Source of the DNA: Chryseobacterium caseinilyticum
GTDB taxonomy: Bacteria > Bacteroidota > Bacteroidia > Flavobacteriales > Weeksellaceae
Direction: 5' to 3'
DNA length: 64,000 bases
NCBI RefSeq assembly: GCF_014837145.1
Contig: NZ_JACYFS010000001.1
Location: 558,001 to 622,000, forward strand
Numbering within the stretch: position 1 is the first letter of the stretch; each line of letters opens with the position of its first letter. The notes below the pieces were generated by a model, which searched no databases, was not told where the DNA came from, and saw only the letters and a list, made by a program, of their open reading frames with translations. Positions 42,073 to 50,062 of the stretch are shown here, piece by piece. Made by a program: the position numbers and the translations under genes.

Positions 42073-42534
42073 TTATCTTTTAAGTCTGATGTATGTGACG
42101 TCAATTTTCTGATCGCCATTGATATCAATATTTCCTGATTTTTGTTTCAGTCTCAGTTCAGAGCTACTCAAAATCACAACTTCATAAGGCTGCTTTCCGT
42201 TACCAGCAATATCCATCACCAAATCTTTGGTTTCTTCATTGTATGTAAAAGTACCTTCAGTAAATAAAAATGTACAGGAATTTAAGTTTGCGCCAGAATA
42301 AGTCCGAATCTTAATCTGATTGTTTGTATTAAAATTAATCGTACTTTTTGTACTGCATCCAGTTGGAATATCGGTAGAAAGTACAGTAGTGTTGTCTGCT
42401 CCTGATATAATTTCGGTTTTTTCTGTCTTCCAGTCACCTTTCAGCAAATCCAACTCGTAGCCGTAAACGTCATCATCTTTACAAGAATTAAGAGCTAATG
42501 CAGAAAAGGCAAATAAAAGTAGGTGTTTTTTCAT
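42073..42534 (-). CDS. Lipocalin-family lipoprotein
   Basis: The 153-residue precursor begins MKKHLLLFAFSALALNSC (Cys18); a GTG two codons upstream is an alternative start. The body opens LLKGDWKTEKTEIIS, holds two cysteines (TGCSTKS, NSCTFLF) that may pair, and ends GNIDINGDQKIDVTYIRLKR, with a calcium-loop-like DINGD. It is a likely paralogue of the 40351 gene. Function unknown; probably binds a small apolar ligand or calcium. Confidence 0.78.
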   Translation of the reverse strand: MKKHLLLFAFSALALNSCKDDDVYGYELDLLKGDWKTEKTEIISGADNTTVLSTDIPTGCSTKSTINFNTNNQIKIRTYSGANLNSCTFLFTEGTFTYNEETKDLVMDIAGNGKQPYEVVILSSSELRLKQKSGNIDINGDQKIDVTYIRLKR

Positions 42535-42656
42535 TTTCACAATTTTAATAATATGCTAAAATATAAATAAATTTGAAATATAGGTAATGAAAATCGGGAT
42601 TTTTGGCGCAATCGTTGTAAAAACTTCTTTTTGTTTTAATTTTTCAATGATACTTT

Positions 42657-43256
42657 CTATTCACAGGTCTTTTTTACGGTATAGATTCCATTACTCTGTT
42701 GCTTTATCTGTCCGTTTTTTCGTTTAATTGTAATTAAAAAAGATTCTTTAACGTCGGGACATTTTTTAGTTTTAAAAGTTTTCAGATAAAAATTCTGTTC
42801 ATCTTTTTTGAAAGATCCGCCTTCAAAATGATTAATGTCTATTAAGAAACCGTGAGTATTGGCTATTAAAACGGCTTCTGCTATGTTATCTACTTCACCG
42901 ATAAATTTTCGCAGATCTTTTTCGTCTGCAAAGTATTCAGGTCTATCATTTTTGCAGGCAATAATATAATGATAACAATTTTCACCACTGCATTTCTGAA
43001 AGAAGCCTTTTTCTGGCACCGGCTCAAGAATAGTCATCGGTTCTGGATACTGGCTTTCGTACAAAACCGCTTTTTCAGGATCTGAATGATTTGTAAATGC
43101 TTTCCAATATGATAAATTTTCTGATGATTTAATAAACGGATAGAGGTTTTCGGGAGTATCAAAAACATCAGGAATCTTTTGGTAATCTTGCGTTGAAACT
43201 ATCTGACCGCAAAAAAGCTGTGCAATAAGTAAAGCTAAAAATCCTGATTTTTTCAT
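42657..43256 (-). CDS. Secreted protein of unknown function
   Basis: The 199-residue precursor has a signal peptide (MKKSGFLALLIAQLFCGQIVS). The mature protein contains LFPFIKSSENLSYW-like and EKGFFQKCSGENCYHYI segments with several cysteines, suggesting disulfides outside the cytoplasm. No domain recognised. It is divergent from ppc; the spacer of 144 bases has no obvious promoter match. Confidence 0.68.
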   Translation of the reverse strand: MKKSGFLALLIAQLFCGQIVSTQDYQKIPDVFDTPENLYPFIKSSENLSYWKAFTNHSDPEKAVLYESQYPEPMTILEPVPEKGFFQKCSGENCYHYIIACKNDRPEYFADEKDLRKFIGEVDNIAEAVLIANTHGFLIDINHFEGGSFKKDEQNFYLKTFKTKKCPDVKESFLITIKRKNGQIKQQSNGIYTVKKTCE

Positions 43257-43400
43257 GAAAGGTTTGGGGTTTTTGTTTGATATTAAATTTAATGATTAGA
43301 TCATTAAATTTAGAATCCATTCGTATAATTTGGGTTAAATTTAATAATTTTTAAATGTTAAAGCTATTTATTTTAGCTATAAATCTATTACATTTGTTGT

Positions 43401-45935
43401 ATGATACAAGACCAGCGCACAGAAAAATTCAGACAGATTGTTGAAAACAAGTTTCAGATTTACAACTCACTTTTTATGAGTTTGCCCTATGATAAAATGA
43501 CCAACATCGGGATGCTTCTTCCTTTTTTATATGAGGAAAGCAAAAATGGTTACGAAGCCGGCAAAACTCCCGAAGAAATTGTGGAAGAATTTTTTAAAAG
43601 TCATACCGATCTTCAGACAGAAGATCAGAAACTGGAGCTTTTATTTAAAATTATACAATATATAGAAAGACAGGTCGTTTTGTTTGACAGTATTGAGGAT
43701 GCTGCTTTCCCAAGTCTGCACGCGGAAAATGATAACGGAACAGTCACTCATTTATATGAAAAGGCGATCAATAATCATGAACTGGAAAAAGTGCGTGAAA
43801 AGCTGGAAGATTTTAGTGTGAAAGTTGTATTTACGGCACACCCAACACAGTTTTATCCAAATTCTGTTCAAAAAATCATTCATGATTTAAGGGCAGCAAT
43901 TACATCAGATTCTGTAACCCAAATTGATACCTTGTTGCAGCAACTTGGGAAAACACCTTTTGTGAATAAAGAAAAACCGACGCCCATCGATGAAGCTTTA
44001 AGCATCATTACTTATCTGAGATTTGTTTATTATGAAACTGTGGGAGATCTTTTTACCAAGATAAAAAGAACGTTTTCTACTGAAGATTTTCAGCTGCATG
44101 AAGACCTCATTCAACTGGGATTTTGGCCAGGAGGTGATCGCGACGGAAACCCTTTTGTGACTGCTGAAGTGACCAAAAGGGTTGCTTCAGAATTGCGTTC
44201 TGCTATTCTAAAATCATACTATAATCATCTTAAATTTGTAAGAAGAAGATTGAGTTTCAGAGGAGTATCTGATATTTTGAGAGATCTGAGTGAAATGCTT
44301 TACGATGCCATTTTTAAAGATCACGAACTTACTTCCGGACAAATTCTTCAAAAGATTGACGAAGCTGAAGAAATTTTAATGAAGCACCATAACGGACTTT
44401 TCCATGATGTTCTTTTAGGGTTTAAAGACCGCGTTAAGATATTCGGTACTCACTTCGCCACTTTGGATGTTAGACAGGACAGCAGGGTTCATCAGCAGGT
44501 AATTGATACGGTTTACACAAAATTATTTGGCAGTGATGATGCAGATTTTAAAACAAGATATTCAAAACTGATTGAAGCATCAGAAAAAATCGACATCAAT
44601 GATTTTGAAGATATTGTAAAAGATACTTTGGAAACTGTTTGCCAGATCACAGAAATTCAACAGCATAACGGTTTGCGAGGTATGAACCGCTACATTATTT
44701 CCAATTCTGACGATATTAAAGATGTGATGAATGTTTACGCATTTTTCAAACTTTGCGGTTATAGTGAAGAAGACATTAAAATGGATATCGTTCCTTTATT
44801 TGAAACAATGGAAGGTCTTGCCAACGCAGAATCGGTGATGACAGAACTTTATGCTCATCCTATCTATAAAAAACATGTAGAAAACCGTGGGAATCAGCAA
44901 ACCATTATGCTCGGATTTTCAGATGGAACTAAAGATGGAGGTTATTTAAAAGCGAATTGGGAAATTTATAAAACGAAAGAAGTATTAACTTCAATTTCAG
45001 AAAAAAACGGAATCAAAGTGGTGTTTTTTGACGGCAGAGGAGGTCCTCCTGCGAGAGGCGGAGGTAAAACCCATGATTTCTACGCGTCACAGGGAAAAAC
45101 AATTGCGAATAATAAAATTGAATTAACCATTCAGGGGCAGACGATTACCAGTATTTTTGGGAATAGAGAGCAGGCAACGTTTAATTTTGAACAACTTCTT
45201 ACCGCCGGAGTGGAAAACGATGTGTTTAAAAGCAGTAAAAAAGATTTAACAGACGAAGAAAGGATTTTAATTTCAGAACTTTCTGAGATCAGCTTTAAAA
45301 AATATTCAGATTTAAAGGCTCATCAGATGTTTGTACCATATCTGCAGGAGATGAGTACACTTCAGTATTACGGAAAAACGAACATCGGAAGCCGTCCTTC
45401 GAAAAGAGGAAGCGGTGATGAACTGAAATTTGAAGATCTTCGTGCCATCCCATTTGTAGGATCCTGGTCTCAGCTGAAACAGAATGTTCCCGGATTTTTC
45501 GGTTTTGGGTATGCCATGAATCAGCTGAAAAAGGAGGGAAGGTTTGACGAAATTAAGCAATTGTATTCAGGTTCTGATTTCTTTAAAACTTTAGTCCTGA
45601 ACTCGATGATGAGTATGAACAAGACTTATTTCCCTTTAACCTATTATATCAAAAACAACTCTAAATTTGGTGAATTCTGGACCATTCTTTTCGATGAATA
45701 TCAACTTTCGAGAGATATTATGCTTGAACTTACAGGTTTTACCATTCTGCAGCAGGAAGATCCGCTTTCGAGAAAATCGGTAAAAATCCGTGAGAAAATT
45801 GTTTTGCCGCTTCTGAGCATTCAGCAATATGCGTTGATGAAAATTCAGAAAGGTGAGGGAAATAAAGAAGCCTATGAGAAGCTTGTTACAAGATCATTAT
45901 TCGGGAATATCAATGCGAGCAGAAATTCAGCTTAG
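43401..45935 (+). CDS. ppc: Phosphoenolpyruvate carboxylase
   Basis: At 844 residues this is a full-length Ppc. The catalytic His lies in VFTAHPTQFYPNS near residue 146 (E. coli has TAHPTE). The phosphoenolpyruvate and bicarbonate loops are WPGGDRDGNPFV, GFSDGTKDGGYLKANW and FDGRGGPPARGGGKTHDF, and the C-terminal RPSKRGSGDELKFEDLRAIP completes the active site. It carboxylates PEP to oxaloacetate to refill the citric acid cycle. It is a single gene. Confidence 0.95.
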   Translation: MIQDQRTEKFRQIVENKFQIYNSLFMSLPYDKMTNIGMLLPFLYEESKNGYEAGKTPEEIVEEFFKSHTDLQTEDQKLELLFKIIQYIERQVVLFDSIEDAAFPSLHAENDNGTVTHLYEKAINNHELEKVREKLEDFSVKVVFTAHPTQFYPNSVQKIIHDLRAAITSDSVTQIDTLLQQLGKTPFVNKEKPTPIDEALSIITYLRFVYYETVGDLFTKIKRTFSTEDFQLHEDLIQLGFWPGGDRDGNPFVTAEVTKRVASELRSAILKSYYNHLKFVRRRLSFRGVSDILRDLSEMLYDAIFKDHELTSGQILQKIDEAEEILMKHHNGLFHDVLLGFKDRVKIFGTHFATLDVRQDSRVHQQVIDTVYTKLFGSDDADFKTRYSKLIEASEKIDINDFEDIVKDTLETVCQITEIQQHNGLRGMNRYIISNSDDIKDVMNVYAFFKLCGYSEEDIKMDIVPLFETMEGLANAESVMTELYAHPIYKKHVENRGNQQTIMLGFSDGTKDGGYLKANWEIYKTKEVLTSISEKNGIKVVFFDGRGGPPARGGGKTHDFYASQGKTIANNKIELTIQGQTITSIFGNREQATFNFEQLLTAGVENDVFKSSKKDLTDEERILISELSEISFKKYSDLKAHQMFVPYLQEMSTLQYYGKTNIGSRPSKRGSGDELKFEDLRAIPFVGSWSQLKQNVPGFFGFGYAMNQLKKEGRFDEIKQLYSGSDFFKTLVLNSMMSMNKTYFPLTYYIKNNSKFGEFWTILFDEYQLSRDIMLELTGFTILQQEDPLSRKSVKIREKIVLPLLSIQQYALMKIQKGEGNKEAYEKLVTRSLFGNINASRNSA

Positions 45936-45957
45936 ACTTATAAACAAAACTTTCATA

Positions 45958-45994
45958 AAAACAACCCAAAAATTGAAATTTTTTGGGCTGTTTT
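45958..45994. terminator. Terminator after ppc
   Basis: AAAACA and CCCAAAAA pair with TTTTTGGG and TGTTTT across one mismatch, with a seven-base loop. Ends in T on the plus strand and could also serve the convergent gene. Confidence 0.8.
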
Positions 45995-46016
45995 ATTTTA
46001 AATTATTGTGATCTGA

Positions 46017-46361
46017 TTATTCTCCATTTAATCCCAGCATAATTCTGTTGAGATATTCCTGTTCTTTTAAAACCTTTTCATAAGACTGTTTGGCGTAAAC
46101 CGGCGAAATTCTGTAGTTTTCTGAAAATGTATCAAAACCCTGATTCTCGACAAATCCCGAGAAATTTGCAAGATATTCTGATATAAAATTATCAATTAAC
46201 TTTTTTCTGATTTCGCAGACAGTACTGCTTTTCATTCTCTGTAAAGAATTGAGAACAAAAGATTTATCTGCCCCGAAACTGATAATTTGTGAAACTACAG
46301 ATTTACTGCTTAAAACCGTTGCTTCCTGTACAACGGGCTTTGGATTATCTTCAAACATCAT
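46017..46361 (-). CDS. Hypothetical cytoplasmic protein
   Basis: The 114-residue product (MMFEDNPKPVVQE) is mostly helical, with no signal peptide or membrane segment. No motif is recognised. It starts 32 bases after the stop of the flavin-binding gene on the same strand and may form an operon with it. Two ATG codons occur in the first three positions, so the exact start is uncertain by one residue. Confidence 0.62.
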   Translation of the reverse strand: MMFEDNPKPVVQEATVLSSKSVVSQIISFGADKSFVLNSLQRMKSSTVCEIRKKLIDNFISEYLANFSGFVENQGFDTFSENYRISPVYAKQSYEKVLKEQEYLNRIMLGLNGE

Positions 46362-46393
46362 GATCTAAAGTTTTAAATTTAAACAGTATTGAA

Positions 46394-46900
46394 TCAAATT
46401 GTGGCTTTCCCTTCAACTCCGTCGGAATTGTCGCTTTTCTTCCCGCTCACTGCTGCAGCTACAAAGCTCAGGAGACTTACCAGCTTGCCGGCCTTTGTGT
46501 CCCAGTAATAGGTATCTTTTGGCTCTACTCTGATGATGGAAACCGTAGGATCATCTTTCCCGTCAAACCAGGCATTGGCTATTGGAGACCATTTGTCCTC
46601 GATGGTAGAACGGTCTTTATAAACGAATGCTTCTCCGTAAATGGATAAATATTCAGAATTTGAATTATTCATGAAGTAAAGCATCACGCGGTTATCATCC
46701 TTGATCTCGAAATTTTTGTTGCTTGTGTCACTGCTGATGAACCACAGATTTCCAGAATCGTCGGTTTCCTGCAGACCCATTGGCCGGGAATTACCGGGAA
46801 TCTTTCCCAGTTCTGTACAGAACATACAGATTTTAGCCGATTCGGATAGTTCTTTGATTTTTTTAATTGCGTCTTCACGCATGAGGTTTTCTGTAGACAT
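46394..46900 (-). CDS. Pyridoxamine 5'-phosphate oxidase-like general stress protein
   Basis: This 168-residue protein has the split-barrel flavin-binding pattern of general stress protein 26: IKELSESAKICMFCTELG, DSGNLWFISSDTSNKNFEI, RVMLYFMNNSNSEYLSIYG and VEPKDTYYWDTKAGKL. It probably binds FMN or F420 and carries out a redox reaction under stress; the substrate is unknown. It is divergent from the small lipoprotein gene at 47128 and 228 bases away. Confidence 0.88.
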   Translation of the reverse strand: MSTENLMREDAIKKIKELSESAKICMFCTELGKIPGNSRPMGLQETDDSGNLWFISSDTSNKNFEIKDDNRVMLYFMNNSNSEYLSIYGEAFVYKDRSTIEDKWSPIANAWFDGKDDPTVSIIRVEPKDTYYWDTKAGKLVSLLSFVAAAVSGKKSDNSDGVEGKATI

Positions 46901-47127
46901 AATATTAATATTTTAAGTGTGTGATTTAATTTAGCAATTCAAAAAGCCGACCACTTTTTGCAAATTATTTTGAAATTTACACAAAAAATATATTATTTAT
47001 TCAATATCAGTATATTAATTAATAAAATTTCAAAATTTGCGTGCTTACATGATTATAATCATAATCTGTTTTTAACGATCTTTATATTTTAGCCTGCGAA
47101 TTCACAATCACATTTAAATCAAATTTT

Positions 47128-47337
47128 ATGAAAAAGTACTTTTTAGTAGCGGCAATCGCTGCATTTACCTTAAGCTGTAAAGAAAAAAAAGAGGTAGAAA
47201 ACAACACGACAAACATGTCTGATTCTACTGCTACCGATCCAATGGCTGCTCCTGTAAACCCGATGCCTCAGGACACCGGAAACATGACTGCAGACTCAGC
47301 AAGCACCTCAAATATGAGGAAAGATTCTATGAAATAA
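47128..47337 (+). CDS. Small lipoprotein
   Basis: The 69-residue precursor has a clear lipoprotein signal (MKKYFLVAAIAAFTLSC, Cys17) and a low-complexity tail rich in Thr, Met, Pro, Asp and Ser (ATDPMAAPVNPMPQD). The mature part is under 55 residues and probably unstructured. Its role is unknown. A hairpin terminator follows 26 bases after the stop. Confidence 0.72.
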   Translation: MKKYFLVAAIAAFTLSCKEKKEVENNTTNMSDSTATDPMAAPVNPMPQDTGNMTADSASTSNMRKDSMK

Positions 47338-47363
47338 AAGTTTGTTTCGTTATTTAATAATTG

Positions 47364-47397
47364 CAATTCTATTCTTTAAAAAGAGTAGAATTGTTTT
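47364..47397 (+). terminator. Terminator of the small lipoprotein gene
   Basis: CAATTCTATTCTTT pairs with AAAGAGTAGAATTG apart from one T-G pair, then T residues. Confidence 0.85.
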
Positions 47398-47445
47398 TTA
47401 TTTTAATACAAAATTTGTAAATTAGTTTAAATAATTATTCCTTTT

Positions 47446-48081
47446 ATGGCTGATAATCTTCCAGTAGCTAAAACACTGAGCTGCATGAAAATAGAAGAAG
47501 ATCTTCTTCTGTCTTATGGTGGTGAAATAAAATCTTACAAACAGAACGAATTTATCTTTAGAGAAGATGAAAAGCCAGCCTTCTATTATCAGATTATAGA
47601 GGGAAGCATAAAAGAGAATAATTATAACGAGTTGGGGAGCGAATTTATTCAGAACATTTTGGGTACAGACCAGAGTTTTGGTGATTCTTTTCTGTTTTTA
47701 CACAAAAATTACAATATCAATGCTGTTGCATTAACTGACTGCCAGATTATTAAGCTTAAAAAAGATGATTTTTTTAGGTTAATTAAAGAGTACCCAGATC
47801 TATCTGTGGATACCAATAAATGTCTTTCTCAAAGGCTGTATTTCAAAACTGCAATGATTCAGAATTTGGCTTCATCACTTCCTGAAAAAAGAATTTTGGG
47901 TCTTTTGGATTATCTGAAAAGCTTTCATAAAGATGATGACAAGTTTTCGTTTCTGGTAAAACTTACACGCCAGCAAATTGCTGATCTGATAGGTCTTAGA
48001 GTAGAAACGGTGATCCGTACCGCCAAAAAACTTGAAAGAGAAAACTTCCTGAAAATTGATTCAAGGAAAATCTATTATTGA
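47446..48081 (+). CDS. Crp/Fnr-family transcriptional regulator, copy 1
   Basis: This 211-residue protein has an N-terminal cyclic-nucleotide-binding-like roll (about 20-130) and a C-terminal Crp-type winged helix, LTRQQIADLIGLRVETVIRTAKKLE near 178-202. There are no cysteines arranged for an iron-sulfur cluster, so oxygen sensing of the Fnr kind is unlikely. Its stop codon lies one base from that of a convergent paralogue with similar sequence throughout (EDLLLSYGGE versus EDLLLSFGAE). Targets and ligand unknown. Confidence 0.9.
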   Translation: MADNLPVAKTLSCMKIEEDLLLSYGGEIKSYKQNEFIFREDEKPAFYYQIIEGSIKENNYNELGSEFIQNILGTDQSFGDSFLFLHKNYNINAVALTDCQIIKLKKDDFFRLIKEYPDLSVDTNKCLSQRLYFKTAMIQNLASSLPEKRILGLLDYLKSFHKDDDKFSFLVKLTRQQIADLIGLRVETVIRTAKKLERENFLKIDSRKIYY

Positions 48082-48082
48082 T

Positions 48083-48676
48083 TCAGTAGAAAATCTTTCG
48101 ATTCTGAATTTCTAAAACGCCATTTTTCTCCATAATCTTTATTGCTCTAATTACAGTTTCTACGCTGAGACCTGTAATGGAAGCTAATTGTTGCCTTGTA
48201 AGCTGTATCTGAAGGGAAAATTCTGACTGATCTTTTTCATTGTTTTTAAGATAATCAAGAAACGCCTTAATTTTTTTCTCCGGACTCTGGACGGCAATCG
48301 TCTGCATCATCACAAACTGATAATGCATGTATTCTGACAGATGGCTCATCAGGAAAGGATAGATGTTCTGATTTGTATTCAATAATTCCAGAAATGATAC
48401 TTTTGGAAGTCTTAAAACAGTAACGTCATTTATTGCAATACTGTTGATGCTGTACTTTTTTTCTGTAAAAAGATAAGAAGTTCCGATGTTGCTGTTTTCT
48501 GCAACTATACCGTGAATAAATTCTTTTCCGTTTTCTATATAATTGTTTAGTTTTACTTTTCCTTCGGTGATGTGATAAAAATAATTGGCAACTTCATTTT
48601 CCGAGAAAATTCTGTCGTCATGGTCATAAGATTTGTATTCGGCTCCGAATGAAAGCAGGAGATCTTCAGAAATCAT
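48083..48676 (-). CDS. Crp/Fnr-family transcriptional regulator, copy 2
   Basis: The 197-residue paralogue of the previous gene is encoded convergently. It has the same roll domain (YKSYDHDDRIFSENEVANYF) and winged helix (LTRQQLASITGLSVETVIRAIK), ending ILEIQNRKIFY-like as its partner ends KIDSRKIYY. Again no Fnr-type cysteines. The upstream region has a direct repeat of TACCACACAG. The arrangement suggests a duplicated regulator pair that could bind related sites. Confidence 0.9.
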   Translation of the reverse strand: MISEDLLLSFGAEYKSYDHDDRIFSENEVANYFYHITEGKVKLNNYIENGKEFIHGIVAENSNIGTSYLFTEKKYSINSIAINDVTVLRLPKVSFLELLNTNQNIYPFLMSHLSEYMHYQFVMMQTIAVQSPEKKIKAFLDYLKNNEKDQSEFSLQIQLTRQQLASITGLSVETVIRAIKIMEKNGVLEIQNRKIFY

Positions 48677-48757
48677 GTGTAATTAAGCGGTTTTGTCTAC
48701 TGTGAACTTTAAAAATGTAAAGAAAAAAGTTTTTTTTTCATCCGTGAATTAATATAG

Positions 48758-48779
48758 TACCACACAGATACCACACAGT
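48758..48779. repeat. Direct repeat upstream of Crp/Fnr copy 2
   Basis: TACCACACAGA and TACCACACAGT follow each other without spacing, 82 bases upstream of the regulator start. It could be a tandem regulator-binding site; no such role is shown. Confidence 0.6.
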
Positions 48780-48967
48780 ATGATTTCATTGTAAAATCTT
48801 TTCTTTTTACACCGAAACTACTGTGATTTCAATCATAAAAACTAAACGAATAACAATAATATATTTGAATAATTGTAAGAAAAACTTTAAAAAAAAGAAA
48901 AATTACAGGTAACTACATTTTAAAAGCTTTTATTTAAACCACGGAATTCGTGGTGCTATTTTTAAAT

Positions 48968-49306
48968 ATGAACGACAAAAATTTAAATATTTCTAAAAGT
49001 AAGAAAAATATTTTCACAGATAATAATGAAATCGTTGGCCTTGCCAAGAATAATTCTGCCAGATTGCTGAATACCTGCAGATCTGTATTTCCTACATTTT
49101 TTGATAACCTTAAACAGATTAATCCGGATTTGAAAAAATCTGAATTGATTTTCTGTGTTTACCTTAAACTTGATTTTAGCACTAAGGAAATTGCTCTTTA
49201 CACTTTTGTTACTCCAAAAGCCATACAGAACAGGAAAAACAGAATCAGAAAAAAACTGAACATCGCTTCAGATGTAGATATTTATAAATGGTTTGACGAG
49301 TTGTAA
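48968..49306 (+). CDS. Stand-alone LuxR-like helix-turn-helix protein
   Basis: This 112-residue protein is mostly one DNA-binding module: CVYLKLDFSTKEIALYTFVTPKAIQNRKNRIRKKLNI. It matches the C-terminal domain of the TPR regulator encoded at 51752 (FSTKEIA/LSTKEIA, YTF, IQNRKNRIRKK/VQNKKYRLRKK, DVDIY). The frame is open for six more codons upstream to a GTG, but the ATG at 48968 is more natural. It lacks sensor parts, so it is an output domain alone. It is convergent with pdeM, 3 bases apart. Confidence 0.78.
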   Translation: MNDKNLNISKSKKNIFTDNNEIVGLAKNNSARLLNTCRSVFPTFFDNLKQINPDLKKSELIFCVYLKLDFSTKEIALYTFVTPKAIQNRKNRIRKKLNIASDVDIYKWFDEL

Positions 49307-49309
49307 GAT

Positions 49310-49954
49310 TTAAATCTCATAAATTTCGGCATCCGTAAAAACATAGAATCTTCCATTTTTTGGGAGATTTTTTGTATCCAGACCTGTAAACTCGCTGAAT
49401 GCCGGAAGCAAAAGCTGATTTTCTGTCACTACAAAACATGGAAGTTTAATTCTTTTTACTGCTGAATTAATCACATATCCCGGATGAATATGACCCGAAA
49501 TCTGAAACTTTTCCTGCTTTCTGTCAAAATCATGAATGAAAAGAAAATCATCTGATTCATATTTTTCAGCTTTAAAGTCAAGACATAGTTTTTTGTCCAA
49601 AGCTTTTGAAATTCTGTCATGGTTTCCTTCAATCAAATAAAATTTTAAATTAGGAAATTGATCTTTCCAGCTGCAAAATTCTTCCACTTCAGAATTATTT
49701 CCTGCATGCAGAAGATCTCCTACAACAATAAATTTTTCAGGCTTAAAATATTCAATTAAAACGGATAAGCGCTGAAGATCGCTTTCAAAAACCTGATTGG
49801 CAAGGGCAATTCCGTTTTTTCGGAAATGTGCGGTTTTCCCGATGTGAAGGTCAGAGAGAACCAAAGCTTTTTCGTTTTCCCAAAACAGCGCACGCTGGTT
49901 GGTGAGTATAAAACTCTGATTTTTTATCTTAATTACTTTTGTAGAAACTTTCAT
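49310..49954 (-). CDS. pdeM: Ligase-associated DNA damage response endonuclease PdeM
   Basis: The 214-residue metallophosphoesterase starts at the ATG at 49952-49954 (MKVSTKVIKI); the frame runs 14 codons further to a TTG with no conserved sequence. All metal-binding motifs are present: LSDLHIGK, VVGDLLHAG, EGNHDR, and SGHIHPGY. Proteins of this type are found with the ligase, DEXH helicase and exonuclease also present here at 53309-61734. It should be a Mn-dependent phosphodiesterase acting on damaged DNA. It is separated from the rest by a surface-protein gene and a regulator gene. Confidence 0.88.
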   Translation of the reverse strand: MKVSTKVIKIKNQSFILTNQRALFWENEKALVLSDLHIGKTAHFRKNGIALANQVFESDLQRLSVLIEYFKPEKFIVVGDLLHAGNNSEVEEFCSWKDQFPNLKFYLIEGNHDRISKALDKKLCLDFKAEKYESDDFLFIHDFDRKQEKFQISGHIHPGYVINSAVKRIKLPCFVVTENQLLLPAFSEFTGLDTKNLPKNGRFYVFTDAEIYEI

Positions 49955-50062
49955 TTGAAGCTGCAAATTTATTACTTTTATTTTTAGTTTAAACAAAAAC
50001 AGAACCCTGAAAAAATCAGGATTCTATTCAAAAAATTAAGTATTTAAAATGCTTTTTTTCCT

